A stretch of 56,112 nucleotides of DNA from JBHIET01 sp046760785 (lineage in GTDB: Bacteria; Chloroflexota; Anaerolineae; B4-G1), in assembly GCA_046760785.1 (NCBI GenBank), contig JBHIET010000013.1:1-56112 (forward strand). Reading direction: 5' to 3'. The notes under the pieces are model-generated. The model saw only the letters and a list, made by a program, of their open reading frames with translations, was not told where the DNA came from and made no database searches. Positions 1-8,144 of the stretch are shown here, in pieces (position 1 is the stretch's first letter; each line of letters starts with the position of its first letter). The translations under genes and the position numbers were made by a program.

Positions 1-173
1 ACCCCGTCGGCGGAACCACCGGGATGGCCCACGTTGCCTTGGCCAACGAAGTGGCCCACGCCCCCAGCATGGGCCACCTATCCTGCGCCAACGCAGCTAC
101 CTATTCCCACCCCGTCGGCGGAACCACCGGGATGGCCCACGCTGCCTTGGCCAACGGAGTGGCCCATACCGCC
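1..173. repeat. Imperfect tandem repeat, period 108 bp
   Basis: The block beginning accccgtcggcggaaccacc at position 1 recurs at position 109, and about 60 of the following 65 bases match. Each unit contains shorter echoes of gtggcccac and ttggccaacg. On the minus strand one frame reads as a Gly-rich peptide (for example VGHPGGSADGVGIGS), but a stop interrupts it. It may be the decayed end of a Gly-rich repeat gene lying left of the window. No intact gene is supported. Confidence 0.6.
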
Positions 174-805
174 TTGACCACCATAGCAGCTAACGTCACC
201 CAAACCACCCACTTGGCAAGGTGGGCTATTGCCCGCAAGCCATCCGTAAGGTGGACGACCTGACCGAGTTGGGTTCTTTCACCTATCCCAGTGACCTCCG
301 AGCCACTCCCCATCTCTACCATCTCCCCATCAATTCCTGCTGCCCTACGAAAGAATATCCTGTATGGCACACATCCTCCTGCGGGACCACAGCGATCCCG
401 GGGTGATGTTTCTGACCAAGCGAGGTAGAAGGCACTGCAAGCGCCTGTATTTGACATGCCTGTTGGCATTATAAGCTATTCTTCAACGCTTACCTGACAA
501 CCCACTGCGCCTCAATCCGATTCGACGCACCTCGCTATGAGCAGTATGACTGAAGCTTATCGCTTCCCACCCTTGATCGTGCCATCCTGGCCTACGCCCT
601 GGTAGTCAACATGCCCACATCATCACTATGATCCTCGAAATCAAGACCTACAGCCAGTTGTGCATGAATATGGGCATCCCAAGCCGTCTGCAGCACAGCG
701 GATCATGCATCTGCACGAGGGACGTATCAACAATGAGGAAACAGTAGCCGAAACGCCGTTCGCCACGGTAGGGGAGGAAGTGAGCATCCTGAAAACCGCT
801 ATCTA
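174..805. other. Intergenic region without a recognisable gene
   Basis: No convincing long coding region is seen. A 33-codon open frame on the plus strand (705-806) ends at the edge of the dispersed repeat and includes the peptide EGRINNEETVAETPFATVGE. It looks more like a gene remnant than random sequence, but I do not recognise it. Confidence 0.4.
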
Positions 806-993
806 AGCCTAGATTTCGCACTCCGCTAGCAGCTAAATCAGGCCAGTCGTCCTGAGTGCCGCGAAGCGGCGTATCGAAGGGCGACGGGCCGCTAAATCGC
901 CCCTTCGATACGACCTTCGGCCTACTCAGGATGCGATTTGGCTATGATCTGTACAATCACTGTTACGATTTCCAGGGGTGCGAAAAACAGGCT
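806..993 (+). repeat. Dispersed repeat, copy A (inverted partner at 19318-19455)
   Basis: From agcctagatttcgcactccg to gcgaaaaacaggct this stretch matches the reverse complement of 19318-19455 almost base for base. Copy A carries about 50 extra bases in the middle. The extra bases make a long imperfect palindrome: tcctgag..gtatcgaagg on the left pairs with ccttcgatac..ctcagga on the right. The family appears non-coding. Its right end lies directly against the promoter of the tRNA-Gln gene. Confidence 0.8.
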
Positions 994-996
994 AAG

Positions 997-1025
997 TTGC
1001 TCTCTTTCGTCAATTGTGCTAGAAT
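997..1025 (+). promoter_or_regulatory. Candidate sigma70 promoter of tRNA-Gln
   Basis: TTGCTC (997-1002) and TAGAAT (1020-1025) are separated by 17 bp. The predicted start point lies about 4 bases before the mature tRNA. The -35 box is a weak match, so this is moderately supported. Confidence 0.45.
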
Positions 1026-1035
1026 AAAACTGCGC

Positions 1036-1107
1036 TGGGGCGTGGCCAAGTGGTAAGGCAACGGACTTTGAATCCGTGAATCGTAGGTTCGAATCCTACC
1101 GCCCCAG
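1036..1107 (+). tRNA. tRNA-Gln (anticodon TTG)
   Basis: The acceptor stem TGGGGCG (1036-1042) pairs with CGCCCCA (1100-1106), followed by discriminator G. The anticodon loop is CTTTGAA, giving anticodon TTG. The T-arm contains the usual GTTCGAATC. The length is 72 nt. CCA is not encoded (CCT follows), so it must be added after transcription. Confidence 0.95.
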
Positions 1108-1435
1108 CCTGCCTCCGTGTGTTCAATTTTAATGAATGCAGATCTTCACGGGGTGCAAAGGCCATCAATCCAGGCTGGGACTAAGGGCCTGTTCTTGCTT
1201 GCCGGTCTTCTCAGGCTGATTGTGCCACCTATGTGATCAGGACAGCTCCATCGCTTGACCACGTTCTCACGGTCTGAACTGGCCAACAAGCGCGATGTCC
1301 TGGCTGAAGACCGTCGTCTGTTGACAGAGCATTTCGTCAGCGCATTTCAGTGGCAAGATGTATGCTGTGTTCATGTTGGGATGCGTATCAGAACGTAAAC
1401 CGACCAGCCCTCAGAGTGGGGGAGGTGGATGACCT
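1108..1435. other. Intergenic region between tRNA-Gln and lipA
   Basis: Apart from the lipA ribosome-binding site (GGGAGGTGG, about 8 bases before the ATG) I see no gene, no strong terminator and no clear promoter here. Confidence 0.4.
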
Positions 1436-2458
1436 ATGTCTAGCGTCGCGGAGAGCGAGACCGAGCAGGAGGCTCCGCCACGCCCCAAGCGTCGCCCTCC
1501 CTGGCTGCTGGTGCGCGCTCCCACAGGCGAGACGTACCACTGGCTCAAGCGACTGATGCGAGCCAAAGCATTGCATACCGTCTGTGAGGAGGCCCATTGC
1601 CCCAACATCGGGGAGTGCTGGGGCCATCGCACTGCCACCTTCCTCATACTCGGCGATACCTGCACTCGCAACTGCCGCTTCTGCAACGTCAGGACAGGTC
1701 GCCCGGCCCCGCTCGATCCCGACGAGCCGGAGCGCGTGGCCCAGGCAGCGCAGGCGATGGGTCTCAAGCACGCCGTCATCACCTCGGTGGATCGGGACGA
1801 CCTGGCCGATGGGGGAGCATCCGTCTTCGCTGCTGTCATTCGCCGTATCCGCGCCCTCCAGCCCGGCTGCACGGTGGAAGTGCTGATCCCCGACTTCCGG
1901 GGGCGTATCGAGCCGCTGAGGGTGGTGATGGATGAGCGACCTGACATCCTCAACCACAACGTCGAGACCGTGCCGAGCCTCTTCCGCGCGGTGCAGCCCC
2001 AGTGTCGCTACGAGTGGTCACTGGCTGTGCTGCGCAACGCCAAGGCACTGTGGCCGGAGGCGATCACCAAGAGCGGCCTGATGGTCGGCCTGGGGGAGAC
2101 GGTAAGCGAGGTGTTGGACGTGATGGGCGAGCTGCGCCAACTGGACGTGGACATCCTCACTATCGGGCAGTACCTGCAACCCACGAGGCGGCACGTCTCC
2201 ATCGCCCGCTACTACACGCCGGAAGAGTTCGAGATGTTCCGGGGGCGGGGACATGAGATGGGGTTCCGGTGGGTCGAAAGCGGCCCGCTGGTGCGAAGTT
2301 CCTACAATGCCGAAGCGCAGGCCCAGGCGCTATCTGCGCCAGGCTGTATCCGGTCCGCACCGGCCCGAAGGGCGGTACTGGGTGAACGTGCTGGCACCGC
2401 CTGTTTACGGCGGTGTAGCTCAGAACAGAAAAGCGCCGACCACGGCGCACGTATTTGA
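1436..2458 (+). CDS. lipA: Lipoyl synthase
   Basis: This radical SAM enzyme inserts two sulfurs into octanoyl groups on lipoyl domains, giving the lipoyl cofactor of 2-oxoacid dehydrogenases and the glycine cleavage system. The sequence shows the auxiliary cluster motif CEEAHCPNIGEC (about residues 50-61), the radical SAM motif CTRNCRFC (about 76-83), the NHNVETV segment and the C-terminal SGPLVRSSYNAE motif. A strong Shine-Dalgarno precedes the ATG. Homologues usually end soon after RSSY; here the frame runs on for about 40 residues of Arg/Ala-rich sequence and its TGA lies inside the -35 box of the next tRNA promoter. The tail may be non-functional read-on. No lipB is seen beside it. Confidence 0.95.
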   Translation: MSSVAESETEQEAPPRPKRRPPWLLVRAPTGETYHWLKRLMRAKALHTVCEEAHCPNIGECWGHRTATFLILGDTCTRNCRFCNVRTGRPAPLDPDEPERVAQAAQAMGLKHAVITSVDRDDLADGGASVFAAVIRRIRALQPGCTVEVLIPDFRGRIEPLRVVMDERPDILNHNVETVPSLFRAVQPQCRYEWSLAVLRNAKALWPEAITKSGLMVGLGETVSEVLDVMGELRQLDVDILTIGQYLQPTRRHVSIARYYTPEEFEMFRGRGHEMGFRWVESGPLVRSSYNAEAQAQALSAPGCIRSAPARRAVLGERAGTACLRRCSSEQKSADHGARI

Positions 2459-2483
2459 CCAGAATCTCGTTCTTTGGTATACT
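2455..2483 (+). promoter_or_regulatory. Sigma70 promoter of tRNA-Leu
   Basis: TTGACC (2455-2460) and TATACT (2478-2483) are separated by exactly 17 bp, and the predicted start falls about 2-3 bases before the tRNA. The -35 box overlaps the lipA stop codon. Confidence 0.75.
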
Positions 2484-2491
2484 CTCATTGA

Positions 2492-2574
2492 GCCGGAGTG
2501 GCGGAACAGGCAGACGCGCGCGACTCAAAATCGCGTGGGCTTGGCCCATGTGGGTTCGATTCCCACCTCCGGCA
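2492..2574 (+). tRNA. tRNA-Leu (anticodon CAA)
   Basis: The acceptor stem GCCGGAG pairs with CTCCGGC and the discriminator is A. The anticodon loop CTCAAAA gives CAA, which reads UUG. The long variable arm (around tgggcttggccca) is typical of class II tRNAs such as Leu. The length is 83 nt. CCA is not encoded. Confidence 0.95.
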
Positions 2575-2670
2575 TCTGGCCCCATAGGGCTGGACTTACC
2601 GCTTATCGCGGCGCCCACGGGCGGGATATACGCCCCCAAGCGCCGCGTTTTTCACACTCCTGTTTCGTAG

Positions 2671-3072
2671 ATGGATGCCGGAGGCGAAGGTATATTGCAC
2701 AGATGGGCATGGAGTTGGGGCACACGGGCTGCTGTCGGGGCGGTGGTGGGGCTGACGCTGGGACTTGCCATCGGGTGGCTCTGGCCGGTGCAGTACAGGA
2801 ACACCACACCGGACGTGCTACGCCTCGACTACCACGATGACTACGTCGTGATGGTCGCCACCGCCTATGAGGTGGAGGGAGACCTGGAGCGAGCCTGTGA
2901 GAGACTGGAGTTGCTCGATCCGGGGGAGCCTGCCGCGCCTGTCGTCGAACTGGCGGAGCGGCTTGTCGAAGCAGGTGGTAGCACCAAGGACATCAATCGC
3001 CTGGCACATCTGGCCTGGGCGCTTAGGGCGATCACTCCGACCCTGGTTCCGTACCTGGAGGACCGGCCATGA
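2671..3072 (+). CDS. Small membrane-anchored protein, paralogue of the next gene
   Basis: The 133-residue product has one N-terminal membrane segment (AAVGAVVGLTLGLAIGWLWP) followed by a short soluble domain that includes LRLDYHDDYVVMVATAY and EGDLERACERLELL. The next gene has the same order (membrane helix, LRTDYRWDWVRLAALSY, DGDLERARARLDGL), so the two are tandem paralogues. They overlap by ATGA and should be translationally coupled. No good ribosome-binding site precedes the ATG used here. A TTG at 2695, behind GGAGGCGAAGG, is an alternative start. The function is unknown; a helical, TPR-like envelope protein is only a guess. Confidence 0.75.
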   Translation: MDAGGEGILHRWAWSWGTRAAVGAVVGLTLGLAIGWLWPVQYRNTTPDVLRLDYHDDYVVMVATAYEVEGDLERACERLELLDPGEPAAPVVELAERLVEAGGSTKDINRLAHLAWALRAITPTLVPYLEDRP

Positions 3073-3977
3073 CAGGCAACGGTTTCTCTGCACGCCAGGC
3101 AATCCCCGTCATCGGTCTGGTGATCGGGCTGGCACTGGGCCTGGCGTACACGTGGGGCATCGCTCCCGTCAAACTGGTCAACACAGACCCGGCGCTGCTG
3201 CGCACCGACTACCGCTGGGACTGGGTACGCTTGGCGGCGCTCTCCTACGTGGCCGACGGCGACCTGGAGCGGGCCCGCGCGCGGCTGGACGGCCTCAGAC
3301 AAGAGGACGTGGCTGGCGCGCTGGAGGCGCTGATCGAGGAGTACACCGCCGCCGGTCGTCCCGCAGATACCTTGCGCAGCCTGACCACGCTGGCTGAGGC
3401 GTTGGACGTGCACACCCCGGCGATGCTGGTCTACCTGCGCACTCCGGGGGCGTCGCCGCCAGTTCCCACCCGCACGCCATCACCTGTGCCCACTCCCACG
3501 TCTTCCCCCACTCCCACCCCCACACCTTACGCTTCCTCACCGTTGCCTACCCCCACGTCCAGTCCGACCAGCACGCCTGTCACGCCAACGCTCACGCCTA
3601 CGCCCTCACCCACGCCTCCACTCCTGTCTCGCTTGCGGCTTGCTCAGCAGGAGCAGATATGCGAACCCGGGCAAACCCCGCGCGTCGAGGTCGTGGTGAG
3701 GGACGAGCACGGCGCGGGGCTGGCCGGTGTGGAGCTCTGGCTGATATGGCCCGGCGGGGCCGACCGAGCCGTGACCGGGCTCAAGCCTCGGTATGGAGCG
3801 GGATACGCGGATTTCGGCGCCGAAGCAGGCGTGCGTTACTCGCTCGGCGTCGGTGAGTTGGGTATGCCGCTGGTCACCGACCTGCGGATTGAAGCCTGCC
3901 CTGTTGAGGAGGGCGAGGAGCCGCTGATGGGCTCCTGGCATGTCGTGCTGGCACCAGGGTCGCCTGAGGGCGAGTAG
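3069..3977 (+). CDS. Membrane protein with Thr/Pro-rich linker and C-terminal beta domain
   Basis: The 302-residue product starts with a membrane segment (IPVIGLVIGLALGLAYTWGI). A domain of about 90 residues homologous to the preceding protein follows, then about 60 residues of Thr/Pro/Ser linker (TPSPVPTPTSSPTPTPTPY and similar) and a C-terminal domain of about 100 residues that resembles an Ig-like or carboxypeptidase-regulatory fold (EVVVRDEHGAGLAGVELWLI). Such linkers commonly hold a domain away from the membrane outside the cell. GAGGA precedes the ATG. The gene forms a two-gene unit with its paralogue. No enzymatic motif is seen. Confidence 0.8.
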   Translation: MTGNGFSARQAIPVIGLVIGLALGLAYTWGIAPVKLVNTDPALLRTDYRWDWVRLAALSYVADGDLERARARLDGLRQEDVAGALEALIEEYTAAGRPADTLRSLTTLAEALDVHTPAMLVYLRTPGASPPVPTRTPSPVPTPTSSPTPTPTPYASSPLPTPTSSPTSTPVTPTLTPTPSPTPPLLSRLRLAQQEQICEPGQTPRVEVVVRDEHGAGLAGVELWLIWPGGADRAVTGLKPRYGAGYADFGAEAGVRYSLGVGELGMPLVTDLRIEACPVEEGEEPLMGSWHVVLAPGSPEGE

Positions 3978-4173
3978 AGAGGTAGGTTGATCAGGGGATG
4001 GAGATAGCCGCTGATCATCCCCGGGGCTGCCCCCGCTTCTGCACGCTTCGACGGGTAGCGCGAAGCGGGATTCCCTCCACGAAGACGCGCAGGGGCAGAT
4101 GTACAGCGCCAAGGCGCCTCAAAGGATGTCTACGGGCCCAGGCAGGCTCCTTTGGAAGTCCCTATTCAAATGT

Positions 4174-4195
4174 GAGGCCGCAATCGGGCGGCCTC
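4174..4195 (-). terminator. Hairpin downstream of dodecin, possible terminator
   Basis: GAGGCCGC pairs with GCGGCCTC across a 6-base loop, 30 bases past the dodecin stop. Only a short T-rich stretch follows on the minus strand, so termination is uncertain. Confidence 0.35.
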
Positions 4196-4224
4196 GGCAG
4201 AGAGGTCGCCGCACAGGGTCCGGC

Positions 4225-4440
4225 TCAGTCGCTACCCTCGTACTTGAAGGAGACCTTCACCTTCGCTCGGTAGGTGCGAACCCTCCCGTCCTCAAGCTGC
4301 ATGTCCAGCTCGACAACTTCGGCGATACGAAGGTCTCGCAAGGACTTCGAAGCCGTCTCGACGGCGGCCGCGGCAGCCTTCTCCCACGACTCGGTGCTGG
4401 TCCCGACCAGCTCGATCACCTTGTAGACACTCTCTGACAT
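4225..4440 (-). CDS. Dodecin family flavin-binding protein
   Basis: Dodecins are small proteins that assemble into hollow dodecamers that store or buffer flavins. The 71-residue product matches the family in length and pattern: MSESVYKVIELVGTSTESW at the start with the conserved flavin-stacking Trp, an Ala-rich helix, then the strands IAEVVELDMQLEDGRVRTYR and AKVKVSFKYE. AAAGGAGGG lies just before the ATG. It is transcribed divergently from ruvB across a gap of about 195 bp and appears monocistronic. Confidence 0.9.
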   Translation of the reverse strand: MSESVYKVIELVGTSTESWEKAAAAAVETASKSLRDLRIAEVVELDMQLEDGRVRTYRAKVKVSFKYEGSD

Positions 4441-4620
4441 TTCGCCCTCCTTTTGCCCAAGCGGACTCGATGGGCCCGTAGGCTACTACAACCGTTGCCT
4501 TCCCGGTCTCAATGAGAGAGGTCGGCAGTGTCCTTGCGCACTGGCCCACCTATGGTGATTGTACCCTCTACTCTCTCCCTTGTCAAAGATGGTCATTTCT
4601 CATTTTGGACACTTTTAGTG

Positions 4621-4626
4621 TATAAT
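4621..4626 (+). promoter_or_regulatory. -10 element before ruvB
   Basis: A perfect TATAAT lies 10 bases before the ruvB ATG at 4636. The predicted start point would be about 3 bases before the ATG, and no Shine-Dalgarno lies between, which suggests a leaderless or nearly leaderless mRNA. No good -35 box is visible at 17 bp spacing. Confidence 0.45.
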
Positions 4627-4635
4627 CGTACCTGT

Positions 4636-5655
4636 ATGGACGACCGTATAACTTCACCCCAACTCCAGGAAGAGGAAGTCGTGCTCGACCAGATGATACG
4701 CCCGCAGCGCCTGGCCGATCTGGTCAACCAGGACCGCGTGCGGGAGAACTTGGCCATCCAAATAGAGGCAGCCAAGCAGCGAAACGAAGCACTCGACCAC
4801 GTGCTAATATATGGCCCGCCGGGTCTCGGTAAGACGACGCTGGCCCACATAACTGCCAACGAAATGGGCGTGCCGATCCGGGTTACCTCCGGGCCGGCTA
4901 TCGAGCGGGCCGGCGACTTGGCCGCCATCCTGAGCAACCTGCGCGAGAAAGAGGTGCTGTTCATTGACGAAGTGCACCGGCTGGGCCGGGCCGTCGAAGA
5001 GATTCTTTACCCGGCGATGGAGGACTTCGCGCTCGACTTCGTCATCGGCAAGGGGCCTAGCGCCCGCTCCCTTCGGCTCAAACTGCCCCACTTCACCGTC
5101 GTGGGGGCCACCACCCGCCCGGCGCTGCTAACTGCCCCGCTGCGGACCCGCTTTGGTGCTGTCTTCCGCGTTGACTTCTACGACCAGGAAGCGCTGGAGG
5201 TCATCGTGCGCCGCGCCGCGCGGGTGTTGAAGGTGGAGGTAGACGACGCAGGGACAGCGGAGATCGCCCAGCGAGGCCGAGGCACGCCTCGGGTGGCGTT
5301 ACGACTGCTCAGGCGCGTGCGCGACTTTGCCCAGGTGCGCGCCGATGGACGTATCACCGCCGTTGTGGCCCGCCAGGCACTGGGGCTGCTGGATGTGGAC
5401 GAGCGTGGACTGGACGACCTGGATCGGCGCGTGCTGTGTGCCATCATTGAGAAGTTCGACGGCGGGCCCGTGGGACTGGATACCGTCGCAGCCGCCGTGA
5501 GCGAGGAACCCGATACGATCATGGACGTGGTCGAGCCGTACCTGCTGCAACTGGGATTCCTGGACCGCACGCCCCGAGGGCGCGTAGCGACGGTGCGGGC
5601 CTACGAGCACCTGGGGCTGCCCTATCTGCGGCCGGAGCAGCCAGCGTTGCTATGA
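4636..5655 (+). CDS. ruvB: Holliday junction branch migration helicase RuvB
   Basis: RuvB is the ring-shaped AAA+ motor that, with RuvA, drives branch migration of Holliday junctions in recombination and repair. The product of about 339 residues has Walker A GPPGLGKTT (about residue 60), Walker B LFIDEVHR (about 109), the sensor and arginine-finger region GATTRPALLTAPLRTRFG (about 157), and the C-terminal winged helix (GPVGLDTVAAAVSEEPDTI). I start at the ATG giving MDDRIT, because homologues begin near there; an upstream in-frame start at 4528 would add 36 unlikely residues. ruvA and ruvC are not adjacent. A DUF2905 gene follows 20 bp downstream, a common pairing. Confidence 0.95.
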   Translation: MDDRITSPQLQEEEVVLDQMIRPQRLADLVNQDRVRENLAIQIEAAKQRNEALDHVLIYGPPGLGKTTLAHITANEMGVPIRVTSGPAIERAGDLAAILSNLREKEVLFIDEVHRLGRAVEEILYPAMEDFALDFVIGKGPSARSLRLKLPHFTVVGATTRPALLTAPLRTRFGAVFRVDFYDQEALEVIVRRAARVLKVEVDDAGTAEIAQRGRGTPRVALRLLRRVRDFAQVRADGRITAVVARQALGLLDVDERGLDDLDRRVLCAIIEKFDGGPVGLDTVAAAVSEEPDTIMDVVEPYLLQLGFLDRTPRGRVATVRAYEHLGLPYLRPEQPALL

Positions 5656-5675
5656 CGAAGGGTGGGTAATTTGCC

Positions 5676-5909
5676 ATGAGCGGATTAGAGACGATGGCCA
5701 AGTTGCTGATTGTTGTAGGCGCTGCACTGATCTTGCTCGGCGGCTTGCTGTGGCTGCTCTCAAGAGTGCCCTTCCTGGGCCACCTGCCGGGCGACATCCG
5801 CATCGAGAGACCGGGTTTCACCTGTCTGATCCCGCTGGTTAGTTCGATCATCCTCAGCATCCTGCTGACGATCCTGCTGAACGTCATCGTACGGATCATC
5901 AACCGGTAG
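5676..5909 (+). CDS. DUF2905 small membrane protein
   Basis: The 77-residue product has two hydrophobic segments (LLIVVGAALILLGGLLWLL and an Ile/Leu-rich C-terminal helix). The conserved family block FLGHLPGDIRIERPGF lies between them. DUF2905 proteins are small integral membrane proteins of unknown function that often follow ruvB. GGGTGG lies about 10 bases before the ATG used; an internal ATG six codons on is possible. It is probably co-transcribed with ruvB. Confidence 0.88.
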   Translation: MSGLETMAKLLIVVGAALILLGGLLWLLSRVPFLGHLPGDIRIERPGFTCLIPLVSSIILSILLTILLNVIVRIINR

Positions 5910-5931
5910 AGAAAATAGCCTCATTACCTGT

Positions 5932-6933
5932 TTACGATTCGCGGCTTCCGGATTGGTTGATCGCCAACATTCTGTTTGTGGATTCGATCAATGTTCGGCG
6001 CACGGGGTTGTATTCAATTCCCGCCTGTTCCAGGGCGAGCAACACACCGCCGACGACAGGCGGCGCCGTCAGGCGCACCATGCGCGCCCCTGGCGCCACC
6101 GCGTGAATGGCTGCCGCCATCGTTTCGATAAGCATTGGGCTGCCCTTGAACAAGCTGCCGATCAAGATCACCTCAAAGTCCACGTCCTCGAAACCGAGCT
6201 GGCGAATGACGCCCACCGCCAGACTTCCCAACTCCTGCCCTGCCCACCGAATCACTCCTTGTGCCACCGGGTCACCTTCGGCCGCCACCTGAAAAACGAC
6301 CGAAGCGGCTTTGGCTGTCAGCCGATAGCGCTCCAGCGTCAGCCCCTCCAGCAAATCCACAACGTCTCGAGCACCGGTCAGTGCGATGAACGCCTCCGTC
6401 AGACGGGTGGCCGGCCCCCGTCGTGTCCAGGCCATCCCCACCGCCTGTACCGCCTTGTCCACCAGCTCGCTCGCGCCGCCGTATTCGCCCATCCGAGGGC
6501 CACATCCCGTCACCCGGCCCTCTCGCCCCTGCCGGTCGCGACCACGACAGTTGTTGCTCGTGCCGGCCACCACCGCCACCCCCCACCCCTCCGTCGCCCC
6601 GGCCAACAGGCCGATGATGGTATCGTTGACAAATTCAAACGGCGCGGATAACCCCAATGTCCGAATGGCCTGGAGCGTAGGTTCCCTTTCGGCCGGCCAG
6701 TCGTAACCGGCCAAGCCGAACCCCGCTCCGCTCAGTTGCCCCTTCGAAATTCCCGCCATACTCAGCGCCTTGTCGGTGACGTCGTTCAAGGTTTCGGCCA
6801 ACCCCTGATACCCGACCACCTCATAGTTCCCCGCGCCGCCAACTCCCAACGCCAGAGCCTTGCCGCTGTCGTCGGCGATCAAAGCGTGGCTTTTCGTGGC
6901 GCCAATGTCAACCCCTAGAAAATATCTGGTCAT
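5932..6933 (-). CDS. BadF/BadG/BcrA/BcrD-family ATPase, probable N-acetylglucosamine-type sugar kinase
   Basis: The product of about 333 residues belongs to the ASKHA kinase fold. It has the N-terminal phosphate loop YFLGVDIGATKSHALI, the second motif FEFVNDTIIGLLAG, the adenosine-binding AVVAGTSNNC and a C-terminal glycine-rich stretch (APPVVGGVLLALEQAG). Relatives phosphorylate N-acetylglucosamine or related sugars at C6. I choose the ATG giving MTRYFLG because AAGGAG lies upstream and homologues begin there; a TTG 36 bases earlier lacks support. It closes the carbohydrate cluster and converges on DUF2905. Together with the GH4 enzyme it could supply or use 6-phosphosugars (inference). Confidence 0.85.
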   Translation of the reverse strand: MTRYFLGVDIGATKSHALIADDSGKALALGVGGAGNYEVVGYQGLAETLNDVTDKALSMAGISKGQLSGAGFGLAGYDWPAEREPTLQAIRTLGLSAPFEFVNDTIIGLLAGATEGWGVAVVAGTSNNCRGRDRQGREGRVTGCGPRMGEYGGASELVDKAVQAVGMAWTRRGPATRLTEAFIALTGARDVVDLLEGLTLERYRLTAKAASVVFQVAAEGDPVAQGVIRWAGQELGSLAVGVIRQLGFEDVDFEVILIGSLFKGSPMLIETMAAAIHAVAPGARMVRLTAPPVVGGVLLALEQAGIEYNPVRRTLIESTNRMLAINQSGSRES

Positions 6934-6960
6934 AGTACGATGAAAGCTCCTTGGTAACTC

Positions 6961-6976
6961 AAGGTGCAACGCACTT
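6961..6976. other. Short hairpin motif, shared with 12734-12748
   Basis: On the minus strand this reads AAGTGCGTTGCACCTT, a 6-7 bp stem with a three-base loop. Nearly the same 15-mer lies just past the stop of the GH-A lipoprotein at 12734. Both sit just after a minus-strand gene end. The role is unknown. Confidence 0.35.
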
Positions 6977-6991
6977 GTCAGGGGCGTGCAC

Positions 6992-8143
6992 CTATCGAGC
7001 CTGCCGGCGTTCGGCCGCGGCGCGAATAGCGTCTATTCGTCTGGTATCGTTCTGCTTCAGCGCCTCCTCAAGGAGGTCTGACCACACGAAAACCACGATG
7101 CCGTCTACGCTCGAGCGTTCCACGGCGTCCACCGCTTCTGCAAACTCCTCGGCGTCGAGCGTCGGCGAGCGATGCTCTTGAGCATAGATGCCGTCCAGAT
7201 AGAGCGGCTTGGCCTGGAGCGTGCAGATCGTCTCGCGCCCCGAACGGTTCTTGACCTCCTCGGCCGCCTGGGGAATCCAGCTCGTGGGCCGCTTCAGGAT
7301 CTGGTGGTATGTCATGACCTCGAATACGTCCACCACCTCCGCCAGCGCTTCGACGCGCTGCCCAAAGACTTTTTCCTGCGCGCCGTCGAAATCCTTGCCG
7401 AACGGAAGCGTGTTCAACATGATGCGGACGTCAGGTTTAATCCTGCGGCAATCCTTCCTGATCTGGCGGACGACGTTTGCCACTACCCGGCACTTCCAAT
7501 CCGTCCAGGCGTCGCGAGCGTGCGCTTCGATCCACAAGGCAGCGTCGGCCGGATCACGGGTGGGCGCGTTCACCCCGGTCTCGCGGGCAAAACGGGTCAG
7601 CGTGTGTGGATCGTAGCTGTACTCTGGAAAGTCACGCCGGGTGTGATGCCGCATCCACAGCTCCCAAAAGCCTGGCCAGCGGGTGAAGGAGAGAAAGACG
7701 CCCTCCGGCTCCAACGCCTCGACCGCCCGTTCGATCATTGCCGCCTTTTTCGCCACGTATCCCTCCATCGAGGGCGAGATGCCAACGTACCAATCAATTT
7801 TTTCCATCGGCCGGCCATCCGAGCCGACAGGGCGCAGGGAAGGGTTCGCGTCCACAGCCTGGGGATCGAAAAAGGTACACACCGTAGCCCAATATTCGAT
7901 CCCCTCCCCCGCCAGCGCATCGCGAAACTTGCGGTCGTCATACGTCGCATAGAGCGCGGCCAGTTCTGGCGACACCTCACTCTCGACGGCGCTGTCCGGC
8001 ATGGGGAGAAACCTGCTCTGCGCCAGCACAAAAGTCACCCCCCACTCCCGCAACAATCGCGCCGCCTCCCGGTACCCAAGCCCGTGCTTGAGGAACCAGT
8101 CGGTATCATAGCTCTTGACCCCGATCTTGAATCCGCGCGTCAC
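6992..8143 (-). CDS. Putative TIM-barrel glycoside hydrolase-like protein
   Basis: The product of about 383 residues looks like a cytoplasmic (beta/alpha)8 barrel of the 'hypothetical glycosyl hydrolase' type: a start like KIGVKSYDTDWF, FLSFTRWPGFWELW (about 180-193), a conserved Asp region RIKPDVRIMLNTLPFG, VFEVMTYHQIL and VDGIVVFVWSDLLEEAL at the end. No signal peptide is seen. The GTG start used here overlaps the GH4 stop (TGATGTG), typical of coupled genes; an upstream ATG at 8194 would overlap GH4 by about 50 bases. Its place between GH4 and the sugar kinase suggests work on imported oligosaccharide. Substrate and exact family are not clear from sequence. Confidence 0.6.
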   Translation of the reverse strand: MTRGFKIGVKSYDTDWFLKHGLGYREAARLLREWGVTFVLAQSRFLPMPDSAVESEVSPELAALYATYDDRKFRDALAGEGIEYWATVCTFFDPQAVDANPSLRPVGSDGRPMEKIDWYVGISPSMEGYVAKKAAMIERAVEALEPEGVFLSFTRWPGFWELWMRHHTRRDFPEYSYDPHTLTRFARETGVNAPTRDPADAALWIEAHARDAWTDWKCRVVANVVRQIRKDCRRIKPDVRIMLNTLPFGKDFDGAQEKVFGQRVEALAEVVDVFEVMTYHQILKRPTSWIPQAAEEVKNRSGRETICTLQAKPLYLDGIYAQEHRSPTLDAEEFAEAVDAVERSSVDGIVVFVWSDLLEEALKQNDTRRIDAIRAAAERRQAR

Positions 8144-8144
8144 A

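Noticed and set aside
1..173. Tandem repeat considered as a CRISPR array
   Set aside because: The 108-bp period with high identity across the whole unit is a tandem duplication, not repeat plus unique spacer.
101..469. Minus-strand frame of 122 codons at the left edge
   Set aside because: It runs through the tandem repeat with odd Trp/Ala composition and has no ribosome-binding site or motif.
4580..4585. TTGTCA considered as the -35 box of ruvB
   Set aside because: The spacing to TATAAT would be 35 bp, far from the usual 17.
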